DNA of 64,000 nucleotides from Nocardia nova NBRC 15556 (GCF_001613005.1 NZ_BDBN01000015.1:1-64000); one strand, 5' to 3'; numbered from the stretch's first letter, positions 52,160-63,499 are shown. Numbers and translations: made by a program. Notes: generated from the letters alone by a model not told the origin.

Positions 52160-52258
52160 TCCCCCATGATAAGTGGCTGCCGGCGTGAACTGACGTCTTC
52201 GGTCCCGTGACCGGCGCGTTCGGACCTACCGCGATACGCCGTTTCCGATGAGGCTGAG

Positions 52259-52843
52259 GTGGTGTCACAAGGAGTGGACGAGCGGCCGGCGCGGCTGGTC
52301 GTCGGGATCAGTGGAGCCACCGGAATCGCCTACGGCGTACGGGCGCTCGAGTTCGCGCGAAAGGCCGGGGTGCAGACCCACCTGGTGGTCACTCCGGCCG
52401 GACAGCAGACGCGGCAATACGAAACGGAATTGAGCGCCAAGGATCTGTCGGCGATGGCCGATGTGGTGTACCGGCCGTCCGATATCGGCGCCGCCATTGC
52501 CTCCGGATCGTTTCGGACCGCGGGAATGCTGGTGGCGCCGTGTTCGATTCGCACCCTGTCGGCAATCGCCTACAGCAATGGCGACAATCTGCTGACCCGA
52601 GCGGCCGATGTGACCTTGAAGGAGCGTCGCCGCCTGGTTCTGCTGGTGCGCGAAACCCCGCTGACCCTCGGGCATCTGCGGGCAATGACGGCGGTGACCG
52701 AAATGGGCGGGATCGTGATGCCACCGGTGCCCGCCTTCTATCTGCGCCCCAGCAGTATCGACGAACTCGTCGAGCATACCGTCGCGCGAGCGCTGGATCT
52801 GCTGAGCATCGACGTACCGGATATGCCCCGCTGGGGCGAATGA
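52259..52843 (+). CDS. ubiX: UbiX-family flavin prenyltransferase
   Basis: A 194-residue protein. The opening RLVVGISGATGIAYGVRALEFAR, the central MLVAPCSIRTLSAIAYSNGDNLLTRAADVTLKERRRLVLLVRETPLTLGHLRAM and VMPPVPAFYLRP are strong UbiX signatures. It prenylates FMN to prenyl-FMN, the cofactor of UbiD decarboxylases. The start is GTG 52259 or 52262. The gene is followed 17 bp later by ubiD, so cofactor maker and user are co-expressed. Prenyl donor is normally DMAP. Confidence 0.94.
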   Translation: MVSQGVDERPARLVVGISGATGIAYGVRALEFARKAGVQTHLVVTPAGQQTRQYETELSAKDLSAMADVVYRPSDIGAAIASGSFRTAGMLVAPCSIRTLSAIAYSNGDNLLTRAADVTLKERRRLVLLVRETPLTLGHLRAMTAVTEMGGIVMPPVPAFYLRPSSIDELVEHTVARALDLLSIDVPDMPRWGE

Positions 52844-52860
52844 AAGTGTGAGGAACAACT

Positions 52861-54375
52861 GTGACTCGGTCGAATACGCCGCTCAAACACCTCAAGAGCC
52901 TGCGCGAGTTCATTGCCGAACTGGAGAACATCGGGGAGATTCAGCGCATCGACGCCGAGGTCGACTGGGATCTGGAAATCGGCGCGATCATCCGCCGGTC
53001 CTATGACTTGCACGCGCCGGCACCGCTTTTCACCGATATCACCGGCTATCGCGATACGGGATTCCGAGTGCTCGGCGCACCGGGTGCGCTCTCCGGGCCA
53101 CGCCATCCCCTCGCTCGCATCGCGCTCGCGCTCGGTTTGCCGGCCGACGCCTCGGGCCAGCAGATCGTCGATCTGCTGGCGAATGCCCGGAGCAAGCCGG
53201 GAATCGCACCGGTCGTGGTCGAGCGCGCCCAGGCTCCGTGCAAGGAGAATGTGATGCTGGGCGACGATATCGATCTATTCGCCTTTCCCACACCCAAATT
53301 GCACGGCAACGACGGCGGCCGCTACATCCAGACATACGGCATGAATATCGTGCGCACCCCGGACGGCTCATGGACGAACTGGTCGATCAACCGCATGATG
53401 ATCGCCGACCGCAACACGCTGGCCTGCCTGATTCCGGCGCCGCAGCATCTGGGCATCATCCGGTCGAAATGGACCGAGATCGGCGCTCCCATGCCCATTG
53501 CGCTCGCCATCGGCGTGGAACCGGCCCTGCCGTGGGTGGGCGGCATGCCGTTGCCCGAAGGCGCCGACGAAAGCCATTATCTGGGAGCGCTGTTCGGTGA
53601 GGGCATCGAGGTCGTTCCGGCGGAAACGGTCGATCTGATGGTGCCCGCGACCGCGGAAATCGTTATCGAGGGCCATATCTCGCCGGACGAAACGGTGATG
53701 GAAGGTCCGTTCAACGAGTTCCCGGGATACAACGCCACCGAGGCGACGCCGAAGCAGGTGTTCCACGTTTCCGCGATCACCTACCGAGACGGTGCCATTC
53801 AGCCGACCGTGGCGGCCGGCCCGCCGGTCGAGGAGGACCACACGATCATCGGCACAACGAGCGCGGCGGAGATTCTGTACCTGTTGCGGGAGAGGGGATT
53901 ACCCGTTTCGTCGGCCTGGTACAACTTCGAGGCCGCCGTGCACTGGCTGACGCTGGCGATACGCCAGGACTGGCACGAGAGCACCGGACTGGCGTCACAC
54001 GAATTGATCGATCGGATCGCGGCGGTGATCTTCACCGGAAAGACCTCGGTCAATGCGCCGAAAATTCTGGTGGTCGAGGACGATGTCGACATCACCGCCC
54101 TCGACGAGGTGGTATGGGCCTTCGCCACCCGCTCGCATCCCGACGTCGATCGCGGCGAATTCCATTATCCACCTGCGGTATCCGATCAGCTGGCTGTCTA
54201 TCTGTCCGAAGAGGAGTCGCACAGCTTCAAGGCGGGCAAGGTTGTCTACAACTGTCTGCTCGCCGATCTGTATCCCGGTGGCAGGCGGCCGGTCAAAGGC
54301 AGTTTCGACAACGGCTGGCCCGCCGAGATCCAGCAGCGTGTGCTGTCGAACTGGCACAAGTACGGGTACCGCTGA
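52861..54375 (+). CDS. ubiD: UbiD-family prenyl-FMN-dependent decarboxylase
   Basis: A 504-residue enzyme from GTG 52861 (AGGAAC upstream). The catalytic triad is readable: R178 in SINRMMIAD, and E281 and E286 in EGPFNEFPGY, spaced as in characterised UbiD/Fdc enzymes. The family reversibly (de)carboxylates aromatic or alpha,beta-unsaturated acids. The substrate cannot be inferred from sequence. Candidates include vanillate-, hydroxybenzoate- or pyrrole-type acids. The divergent AraC gene suggests induction by a substrate. No menaquinone gene is adjacent, which argues against housekeeping UbiD in quinone synthesis. Confidence 0.93.
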   Translation: MTRSNTPLKHLKSLREFIAELENIGEIQRIDAEVDWDLEIGAIIRRSYDLHAPAPLFTDITGYRDTGFRVLGAPGALSGPRHPLARIALALGLPADASGQQIVDLLANARSKPGIAPVVVERAQAPCKENVMLGDDIDLFAFPTPKLHGNDGGRYIQTYGMNIVRTPDGSWTNWSINRMMIADRNTLACLIPAPQHLGIIRSKWTEIGAPMPIALAIGVEPALPWVGGMPLPEGADESHYLGALFGEGIEVVPAETVDLMVPATAEIVIEGHISPDETVMEGPFNEFPGYNATEATPKQVFHVSAITYRDGAIQPTVAAGPPVEEDHTIIGTTSAAEILYLLRERGLPVSSAWYNFEAAVHWLTLAIRQDWHESTGLASHELIDRIAAVIFTGKTSVNAPKILVVEDDVDITALDEVVWAFATRSHPDVDRGEFHYPPAVSDQLAVYLSEEESHSFKAGKVVYNCLLADLYPGGRRPVKGSFDNGWPAEIQQRVLSNWHKYGYR

Positions 54376-54429
54376 TCTCACTCGAAATTGCGCGAGCCGC
54401 GGCGCGCTGTCGCGAGTCGCGGCTCGGCT

Positions 54430-54906
54430 TCACAGCAGGACGAGGGTGGTGCACAGGGCGGCGAGGGCGAGCGCCTGCAGGCCGACCCGGTAACCGAGGA
54501 TGCTCTCCCATTTGTCCTGCAGCGCACGGGCATCGGCGGGGATGACGCCGGTCTGCGCCGCCTGCGTCTGGGCGGTGTTGATCGGCTTGGCGATCCGCGC
54601 GTAGAGGCCGAGCCAGCTCAGCAGCGCCAGCAGCGCGATCCCGGCCGCCACCGCGGCACCGGCGGCTCCCGCCACGACCGCGACGACGACGGCGAGCACG
54701 GTGCTGATCACCCCACCGGCGCCGGCGAAGGGCATTCGCCGGTCGCCGTAGTAGTGCCCCCATCCGGCCGAGACCGTCATCGTCGCGTCGTCGAGTTTGC
54801 GATAGACGGGTCGGAAGATGAGGGTGGCGGCGGCATCGGTGCCGTAGACGATGGCGTTGGTGAGAACGGCCAGCACGGTGAGCACCTGCGCGGATGTGGT
54901 CAGCAT
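54430..54906 (-). CDS. DUF1772 membrane protein
   Basis: A 158-residue four-helix membrane protein. ATG 54906 follows AGGAGT by eight bases and is preferred over ATG 54927. Signature parts are TNAIVYGTDAAATLIFRPVYRKLDD and KWESILGYRVGLQALALAAL. DUF1772 proteins include anthrone-oxygenase-like members of polyketide loci, but most are uncharacterised. It is preceded by two copies of a CTAGC-N3-GCTAG operator-like site and lies downstream of the KAS III/aminotransferase operon. Confidence 0.83.
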   Translation of the reverse strand: MLTTSAQVLTVLAVLTNAIVYGTDAAATLIFRPVYRKLDDATMTVSAGWGHYYGDRRMPFAGAGGVISTVLAVVVAVVAGAAGAAVAAGIALLALLSWLGLYARIAKPINTAQTQAAQTGVIPADARALQDKWESILGYRVGLQALALAALCTTLVLL

Positions 54907-54927
54907 GGGAAGACTCCTAGTCATCAT

Positions 54928-54990
54928 CTAGCGTTGCTAGCTTCTGTGGCAACAGTAGATGAGTTCGACTAGCTTGTCTAGCGCTGCTAG
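54928..54990. promoter_or_regulatory. Two CTAGC-N3-GCTAG operator-like palindromes
   Basis: CTAGCGTTGCTAG (54928-54940) and CTAGCGCTGCTAG (54978-54990) are the same 13-bp palindrome type, 50 bp apart (about five helical turns). A third degenerate copy, CTAGCTTGTCTAG, overlaps at 54969-54981. CTAG is rare in this GC-rich genome, so the cluster is striking. It covers the promoter of the DUF1772 gene and the end of the aminotransferase operon. The cognate regulator is not obvious in the window. Confidence 0.7.
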
Positions 54991-54995
54991 AAAAT

Positions 54996-56096
54996 TTACC
55001 GCCACACTCTGACCGGAAGGTGGGCGCACCGATCCTCCGCGGCCTGCACGGGTGACGGGCGCGGCCGAGGCACCGGCTCGGCACGGCCGTCGAAGGCGTG
55101 CAGTACCGCGGCATCGGCACGCGGATCACCGACCGCGATCCGCGCACTGCCGTCCGGGTAACCCTTGGCCGCGATCCCCGCGCCCGCCAGCGTCGCGTGG
55201 GCCACGGGCCCCGGCAGGTAGAGAAAGTTGCCGCGGCTGCACGGCACGGCGAAACCCCTGTGCCGCAGAGCGGTTCGCAGCAGTTCGCGCTCGGCGGTGA
55301 TATCGGCGATCCGTTCGGCGAGCTCCGCCGAGGCGGCATAGCAGGCGCGCACGGCGGCGACGGCGTAGTCGGGCATGCCGAACGGAAGCTGCAGTCGCCG
55401 CACCCGCGCGATCAGTTCCGGCGCGCCGAACGCATAGCCGATACGCAGTCCTGCCAGGCCGTACGCCTTCGAAAAGGTGCGCAACACAAGGAGGTTGGGA
55501 TAGTGCGCGACGAGTTCGCAGGGGTCGATCGTTTCGGCATCGGCCAGGAATTCCACGTACGCCTCGTCCAGGATCACCGGAACATGCCGCGGCACACCGA
55601 ACAGGAAAGCCTTCAGCTCCGCGGCGGGCGCCACGGTCCCGGTCGGATTGTGGGGGCGGCAGATCGCGACCAGTGCCGTACGCTCGTCCACCGCCCGGGC
55701 CATCGCCGTCAGCCGCTGCCGTCCGCTCGCATCCAGGGGAACTCCCACGACGTCCAGACCCGCCATGGCGGCCATGATCGGATAGCCGTCGAAGGTCGGA
55801 GTCGCGAACACCATGCGCCGCCCCGGCCCCGAGACCGCCTGCATGATCTGCAGCACCACACCGGTCGCCCCCGCACCGACGACCACCTGATCGGGGTCGA
55901 CGCCGAGGTGCGCGGCGATCACGGCCGGCAGCCGCCGGGGCACGAATTCCGGATACCGATTGGCGCCGCGAATCGCCTCGTTCACCACCGCGAGCACCGA
56001 AGGCAGTGGCGGAAAGGGGTTTTCGCTGAGCGTCAGATCGAACCGCGGCGGCGGTATCGGCTGCGTCACCGCCGGTTCACGGGCGGACGAGTCCAT
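54996..56096 (-). CDS. PLP-dependent aminotransferase (HisC-like, fold type I)
   Basis: A 366-residue aspartate-aminotransferase-superfamily enzyme. Key residues are CRPHNPTG (148-153), LDEAYVEF, and the Schiff-base K210 in RTFSKAYGLAGLRIGYA. It resembles histidinol-phosphate aminotransferase, but the locus has no his genes. ATG 56096 overlaps the stop of the KAS III-like gene (ATGA), so it is the fourth gene of a coupled operon. I infer a biosynthetic transaminase or threonine-phosphate-type decarboxylase acting on the product of the upstream enzymes. Substrate is unknown. Confidence 0.83.
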   Translation of the reverse strand: MDSSAREPAVTQPIPPPRFDLTLSENPFPPLPSVLAVVNEAIRGANRYPEFVPRRLPAVIAAHLGVDPDQVVVGAGATGVVLQIMQAVSGPGRRMVFATPTFDGYPIMAAMAGLDVVGVPLDASGRQRLTAMARAVDERTALVAICRPHNPTGTVAPAAELKAFLFGVPRHVPVILDEAYVEFLADAETIDPCELVAHYPNLLVLRTFSKAYGLAGLRIGYAFGAPELIARVRRLQLPFGMPDYAVAAVRACYAASAELAERIADITAERELLRTALRHRGFAVPCSRGNFLYLPGPVAHATLAGAGIAAKGYPDGSARIAVGDPRADAAVLHAFDGRAEPVPRPRPSPVQAAEDRCAHLPVRVWR

Positions 56097-57133
56097 CACG
56101 CCGCACCCCAGCGCACCGCGGCCGCGGCCGCGAAATCCCCGGCATGGGCGAAGGCCGCCAGCAGCACCACCGACCCGTTGCGCAACCGGCCGGCCCGGTT
56201 CTCGATATCCAGGGTCACCGGAATGCCGGCGGCGAAGAGATTTCCGCACCGGTCGAAGGAATCCGGATGCCGTTCCGCGGGCAGTTCCAGCGCATCGTGC
56301 CAGTTCCGCAGGAACAGCCGATTCGGCTGATTGGTGACGAAGGTGTCGATATCGCGGCCTTTCACCCCTATGCGGTCGCATACCGCGAGGGCGAGTTCCG
56401 GGACCAGCCGGTTGCCGCGCGCGAAGACCTTGGTCACCTTCGATTCGGTGAAACTCACGCAGCCCTGTCCTTCCCCGGGCTCCCAGTACTTGCGTTCGGA
56501 GCCGGTGGAGAAATCCATATCCCCGGCGAATTCCGGGAAGGTGCGGCATTCGATATCGAGGATCGGCGCACTGTTGTCCTTGACCAGCAATCCCACCCCG
56601 CAGCCGTCCCCGGGCACCGGCGCCTGCGCGAGTTTGCGAATCTCGGTCTGGGTGAAGACCGGACCCGCGGTGTTCTGCGTCGTCGCGATCAGGGCGGTGC
56701 GGGCGTCGGTCGTCTGCAGAATCATCCGCGCCAGCATCATCATGTGGATGAATGCCGCGCAGCCGCCATTGTGCACGTCGAACACCCATTTCGGATTCAT
56801 CCCCAGCCGCCGCGCCACCTCCGGCCCGGCGCCCATGACCGGATTGTCGGGGAGCTGGGTATGGGTGAGCAGCACGTCGATATCGGCGAGCGTGCCGGCG
56901 CCGTGCCGATCGATCAGCGGCGCGACCGCGCGTTCCACCATATCCACGGCGGTTTCGTCGCGGCCCTTGTGATGGCGACCGTGCGGCGCGCGGAACATGA
57001 CGTTCTTCGCCATCCGCTCCGAACGCGAGAATTGCGTGAAGTACTCGGTACCTACCGGCTCACCCGGCAGATAGCAGGCCACATCGACCAGACTGACCGG
57101 TGCCAGCCGCAGGGCGGGATCGGTGAAATCCAT
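56096..57133 (-). CDS. KAS III-like condensing enzyme/acyltransferase with altered catalytic triad
   Basis: A 345-residue thiolase-fold protein. The nucleophile C125 is in FDVHNGGCAAFIH. Where ketosynthase III has the catalytic His in H-Q-A-N, this protein reads FVTNQPNRLF (N268). The distal Asn is kept in RCGNLFAAGIP (N298). Loss of the His argues against normal decarboxylative Claisen condensation and for acyl transfer or a non-decarboxylating condensation. It is 12 bp after the unknown gene and overlaps the aminotransferase. Family assignment is firm; reaction is open. Confidence 0.82.
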   Translation of the reverse strand: MDFTDPALRLAPVSLVDVACYLPGEPVGTEYFTQFSRSERMAKNVMFRAPHGRHHKGRDETAVDMVERAVAPLIDRHGAGTLADIDVLLTHTQLPDNPVMGAGPEVARRLGMNPKWVFDVHNGGCAAFIHMMMLARMILQTTDARTALIATTQNTAGPVFTQTEIRKLAQAPVPGDGCGVGLLVKDNSAPILDIECRTFPEFAGDMDFSTGSERKYWEPGEGQGCVSFTESKVTKVFARGNRLVPELALAVCDRIGVKGRDIDTFVTNQPNRLFLRNWHDALELPAERHPDSFDRCGNLFAAGIPVTLDIENRAGRLRNGSVVLLAAFAHAGDFAAAAAVRWGAA

Positions 57134-57145
57134 CTCGGCGTATCC

Positions 57146-57814
57146 TCACTTCATCCACTCGGGGGTGATCGGAAGTCCGTGCGCGGCACGGTATTCGGCG
57201 ATCGCTTTCAGGTTGTCCAGCTCCAGCCGGTGTCCGGCGGAGAACATCTCCCAGAAATCGCCGACCCAGACCTTGCGGCCTGCCGGGGCCTTGTCGGGGT
57301 AGGGATTCGCGTCGTAGAACGGGTGCCGGCAATTGGTCCACAGCACCACCGATCCGGGCTTGTTCAACACCACCTGGGCGTCGACGACCCGCATCAGATA
57401 GATCATCCACAGGTGTTCACCCTGATCCCACGCACAGTGGTAATCCACGGTCATCGCATCCGGATTGGCCTCGGTGCGCGTGAAGATCCGGGTGTCCTTG
57501 CCCAGCCGGTCGTATGATTCCCACAGCCCCGGGGTGGCGGTTTCGGTGAATCCGCGCAGACTGTAGGTCCACTCCTCCAAACTCTGTGTGTGCGAGAGGT
57601 ATTCGTACAGTTCGCGCGGGGGTGCGGCGATGTAGTCCTGCACCGGGCAGAATTGACCGAAGATCTGGTCGTGGGGATAGACCGAGCGCAGCATATCCAT
57701 GATGATCGGCGTGGTCTCCTCGCGATCGGAATTCTCGATGCGCAACAACCCGGGAATTGCGCGGTGCGGAAGATCGGGAATATCACTGAGAGCGGGTGCG
57801 GTGCTGATGGTCAC
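57146..57814 (-). CDS. Conserved hypothetical protein of the ThDP/KAS III operon (SRPBCC-like?)
   Basis: A 222-residue soluble protein from GTG 57814 (GAGGAGG seven bases upstream), overlapping the ThDP gene stop by GTGA. The sequence has a strand-rich middle (YSLRGFTETATPGLWESYDRLGKDTRIFTRTEANPDAMTVDYHCAWDQGEHLWMIYLMRVVDAQ) that could fold as a START/SRPBCC-like ligand pocket. I cannot assign it with confidence. The perfect coupling to three enzymes suggests a cyclase, hydrolase or carrier role in the same pathway. Confidence 0.6.
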   Translation of the reverse strand: MTISTAPALSDIPDLPHRAIPGLLRIENSDREETTPIIMDMLRSVYPHDQIFGQFCPVQDYIAAPPRELYEYLSHTQSLEEWTYSLRGFTETATPGLWESYDRLGKDTRIFTRTEANPDAMTVDYHCAWDQGEHLWMIYLMRVVDAQVVLNKPGSVVLWTNCRHPFYDANPYPDKAPAGRKVWVGDFWEMFSAGHRLELDNLKAIAEYRAAHGLPITPEWMK

Positions 57815-59493
57815 GGATTCCTCCTCGATGCGGACAGGAAGGGGATGAACGGCGGTATCTCGTCGGGATCGCAATCGATCGAAACGAACGAGGGCCCGGG
57901 CGTTTCCAGGCAGTACGACAGCACTGTCGCGAGCTCGGTCGGCGTCGCCGGCGAGAAGGAGGGCAGATCCGGGAACATCGCCGCCATGCCGGCTCCCAGA
58001 TGTGCTTTGTGGAATCTGTTGAAGCTGTAGCGATCTCCGTAGAACAGTTGCTCCCGGGTCACGCACATGGCATGCGCGGAATTGTCGAGTACAACGAAGG
58101 TCACCGGCAGCCCGTACTGGATCGCGGTGTGAATCTCCATGCCGTGCATGTAGAAGGCGCCGTCGCCGGCCACGACCACGGTGCGCCGCTCGGTCCCGTC
58201 GTCGCGGTGCCGGCGGGCGAAACAGGACCCGATGGCAGCGCCGAAGGCGTAGCCCATACCGCCCATACCGAGGGCGACGACGAAGCGGCCGCCGCGCGGC
58301 GGGCGGAGATGATGCACCACCGATGCCCCGGTATTGCCCGCGTCGGCGAAGACATCGGTATCGGAATGCAGTGTGCCGTTGAGTGTTTCGACGATGTCGC
58401 GATAGCGCAGGCCCGGTCCGTCCGCGGGCGGCACCGGCAGCGGGTCCGGCGTCCGCGGGCGCCGGGGATCCACCCGGTGCACCCGGCCCGCGCCGGCACT
58501 CAGCGCCGATGTGAGTTCGCGGAGTGTGGCGGCCAGATCGGTACTGGTGGCGTGGACCGCGGGAAGGTAGGGCGGCTCACCGCCGACCGATGCCGTCGAC
58601 GCGCCCAGCACCGATTCCAGTCCGGCGCGCGCGGTGACCGGCATCCGGGTGCCGACCAGCAGGCACAGGGCGCTGCCGTGCAGGGCGTCGGCCAGTTCGG
58701 TATGGCCCATGCTTCCGGCGACACCGAGAAATCCTTGTTCGGTGCAGTCGTACACATCCTTGGCGTCCGGCGCGACGCCGACCCCGGCGTCGAGAACCGC
58801 TGCCAGATCACGCAGTTCGGCACGAGCATCGTCGCGGGCGACCTGCGCGCCCGCGATGATCACGACCTTGCCGACCGCCCGGGCCGCCTGTAGCCCCTCC
58901 AGGAGCCGCTCGATACCGGCGTCGTCCCGGCCGTGTACCGGACGCGGTGCGACGAACGGGCCGGCGCGAAGTTCGGCCTGCTGAACATCCTTGGGCAGCA
59001 GCAGAACCGCCGGCCCGCCCGCTCGGGCGGCCGCGACGGCGCGAGAGAGATGGTCCGGAAGCGAGGCGGGCGTCTCCACCCGTGCGCAATACAGCGCGAT
59101 CGTGTCGAAAAGTTCGGCGGCGTCGAAGGTTCCGGCTCGGCCGCTGGAATCCTGGAAGGCGCCTTTACCTTCGAGACCGGTCGGCGCCTGCCCCACCAAC
59201 GCGAGCACGGGCACCCGGGAGGCGTGCGATTCCGCCAGTCCGGCAACGAGATTCATCGCTCCACCACCGGAGGTCGCGCAGACGACGCCGAGACCCGCGG
59301 TGGAACGGGCATAACCGTCGGCCATGGTGGCGGCGGCGAATTCGTGTTTGGCCACCACCGCCGTGATTCGGTCGGAGGCGTCGTGGGCCGCGTCGTAGAG
59401 ATCTTCGATGTTGGCGCCGTCGACGCCGAAGATGTGTCGCACTCCCATGTCCGATACGGCCTGCACCAGGTAGTCGACCAGTCGTGACGGCAT
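57811..59493 (-). CDS. Thiamine diphosphate-dependent enzyme (acetolactate synthase-like)
   Basis: A 560-residue ThDP enzyme. ATG 59493 with AAGGAG seven bases upstream fixes the start. The catalytic glutamate is E51 in AKHEFAAATMADGYAR. The cofactor motif GDGAFYMHGMEIHTAIQYGLPVTFVVLDN is complete. The central domain is acetolactate-synthase-like. Such enzymes carboligate pyruvate or other 2-oxo acids with aldehydes or acyl groups, or decarboxylate them. It is the first gene of a four-gene operon and divergent from the EXLDI gene, with an AT-rich control region between. Specific substrates are unknown. Confidence 0.87.
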   Translation of the reverse strand: MPSRLVDYLVQAVSDMGVRHIFGVDGANIEDLYDAAHDASDRITAVVAKHEFAAATMADGYARSTAGLGVVCATSGGGAMNLVAGLAESHASRVPVLALVGQAPTGLEGKGAFQDSSGRAGTFDAAELFDTIALYCARVETPASLPDHLSRAVAAARAGGPAVLLLPKDVQQAELRAGPFVAPRPVHGRDDAGIERLLEGLQAARAVGKVVIIAGAQVARDDARAELRDLAAVLDAGVGVAPDAKDVYDCTEQGFLGVAGSMGHTELADALHGSALCLLVGTRMPVTARAGLESVLGASTASVGGEPPYLPAVHATSTDLAATLRELTSALSAGAGRVHRVDPRRPRTPDPLPVPPADGPGLRYRDIVETLNGTLHSDTDVFADAGNTGASVVHHLRPPRGGRFVVALGMGGMGYAFGAAIGSCFARRHRDDGTERRTVVVAGDGAFYMHGMEIHTAIQYGLPVTFVVLDNSAHAMCVTREQLFYGDRYSFNRFHKAHLGAGMAAMFPDLPSFSPATPTELATVLSYCLETPGPSFVSIDCDPDEIPPFIPFLSASRRNP

Positions 59494-59618
59494 CGCCGCT
59501 CCTTCCCGTATGGGTTCCGAAGCCGGCCGCGCTGCCGGAACGAACGCACTCAGCGGGGATACGAAGCACGCACCCGACCGGTTCACCGTTCCCGCGTGCC
59601 TTCGCAAAAGGATCCACT

Positions 59619-59652
59619 TGTGTGTATGTATACATCTACGTATAGTTGGGCC
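59619..59652 (+). promoter_or_regulatory. Promoter of the EXLDI gene with ATGTATACAT palindrome
   Basis: TTGTGT (59619-59624) and TATAGT (59641-59646) form a good -35/-10 pair with a 16-bp spacer. The -10 ends six bases before the ATG at 59653, so transcription should begin at or beside the A of the start codon (leaderless). The palindrome ATGTATACAT (59626-59635) sits in the spacer, ideal for repression by a bound regulator. It also faces the divergent ThDP operon. Confidence 0.65.
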
Positions 59653-60168
59653 ATGCCGAACAAGACCGTGTATGTCTCCGATGACGATCTCCCCCTGTTC
59701 CAGCGCGCGCAGGAGCTGGTCGGCGGCAATCTCTCGGGTGCGATCGTGACGGCACTGCGCCGATACATCGAGCTGGAGGAGGGTCGGCTGCAGGGATTCG
59801 ACGAGATCGTCCTGCGCGTCGGCCACAACGGCGCCCGGCAGGTGCGATTCTCGGGGGTGCTGCTCACCGAGTCGAGCGATATGGGCGACGAGCGTTTCGA
59901 GCGCATTCGCGTATTCCGCACGCGCAAGGGCAAATTCGTGCTGCACCGGCAGCGTTCGGAATGGACCGACTACCCGACCGACACGAACTGGCTGAAAGAT
60001 CTGACCAATTGGCGGCGGATGCTCGGCGTCACCGATCCGGACTGGGGCGAATTCACCATGGACATCTACGACTCACCGGCCGACCTGAAAGGCAGGGTTC
60101 CCGACAAGCTGTACAACCGCATCAGCGATCTGACCGAGCATCCGCAGATCGAGGATCTCGACATCTGA
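59653..60168 (+). CDS. EXLDI-family protein
   Basis: A 171-residue protein ending in EDLDI, the C-terminal E-x-L-D-I that names this family. It opens MPNKTVYVSDDDLPLFQRAQELVGGNLSGAIVTALRRYIE, which looks like a ribbon-helix-helix DNA-binding unit. The rest (LRVGHNGARQVRFSGVLLTE, FERIRVFRTRKGKFVLHRQ, YDSPADLKGRVPDKLYNRISDLTEHPQIEDLDI) is strand-rich. Family members are known next to daunorubicin-type ABC transporters, as here. I infer a local repressor or sensor of the exporter and perhaps the divergent operon. Confidence 0.85.
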   Translation: MPNKTVYVSDDDLPLFQRAQELVGGNLSGAIVTALRRYIELEEGRLQGFDEIVLRVGHNGARQVRFSGVLLTESSDMGDERFERIRVFRTRKGKFVLHRQRSEWTDYPTDTNWLKDLTNWRRMLGVTDPDWGEFTMDIYDSPADLKGRVPDKLYNRISDLTEHPQIEDLDI

Positions 60169-60300
60169 TCGACCACTTCGAGCCGAACTAGCCTCGGCCG
60201 CACGACAACTCGATATCGACCCTCCTTGTCCGCCGAAATCCCGCGGACACGGCTCGGTCGACGCATGCATTCATCGCAATCTTATTATGAAAGGACGACC

Positions 60301-61235
<935 letters not shown>

Positions 61236-61239
<4 letters not shown>

Positions 61240-62000
61240 CCACGCACACCCTCGCCGACTCCCGCACGATGCTGCGCCGGAACCTGGTGCACGCCAAGCG
61301 TTATCCCGGCATGACGATCAGCATGTTCATCATGCCGCTGGTGATGTTGCTGATGTTCAATTACATCTTCGGTGGCGCACTGGAGAAAGCCACCGGCGGC
61401 AGTTACATCGACTACCTGGTCCCCGGCATGATGCTGATCATTCCGGCCTATCTGGTGGTCGGGGTCGCGGTGGCCATCGCCTCGGATATGACCAAGGGCA
61501 TCGTGAACCGGTTCCGAACCATGCCCATGGCACATTCCTCGATCCTCACCGGCCAGGTCGCCGGGACCGTGATCCAAGGCGTGCTGGGTGTCGGCCTGAT
61601 GGTCGCAGTCGCGGCGCTGATCGGCTTCCGTCCCGATGCCACCGTCGTGGAATGGCTCGCCGCCTTCGGCCTCATCGCCCTGGTGATCTTCGGATTGGCA
61701 TGGCTCGGAGTGGGTTTCGGATTGGCCGCCGAAACACCGGAGAGCGCGAGCAATACCCCGACTCCGCTGATCTTCCTCCCCTTTCTCGGCAGCGGCCTGG
61801 CTCCCACCGACACCATGCCCGCCGGTGTCCGGCAATTCGCCGAGTACCAGCCCTTCACGCCCCTGACCGAAACGCTGCGCGGACTGCTCATGGGCACGGC
61901 CATCGGAGGCAACGGCATCGCGGCGGTGGTCTGGTGCGTCGGCTTCGCGGTGGTCGGCTATCTCTGGTCGCGCTCGCTGTTCCGCCGCAAGACCAACTGA
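61236..62000 (+). CDS. ABC exporter permease, DrrB type
   Basis: A 254-residue ABC-2 membrane subunit with six helices. The ATG at 61236 lies in the ATGA overlap with the ATPase gene. The early stretch MFIMPLVMLLMFNYIFGGALE and the ABC-2 signature AEYQPFTPLTETLRGLLMG are typical of DrrB. The frame is open far upstream but that part is antisense-like to the ATPase. It completes a minimal exporter. Confidence 0.9.
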
Positions 62001-62056
62001 GCTACTACCCAGTGATTAACGGACATACCGGTCGAAACCCCGTCGTCCTCGCGTGA

Positions 62057-63493
<1,437 letters not shown>

Positions 63494-63499
63494 ACGCCG

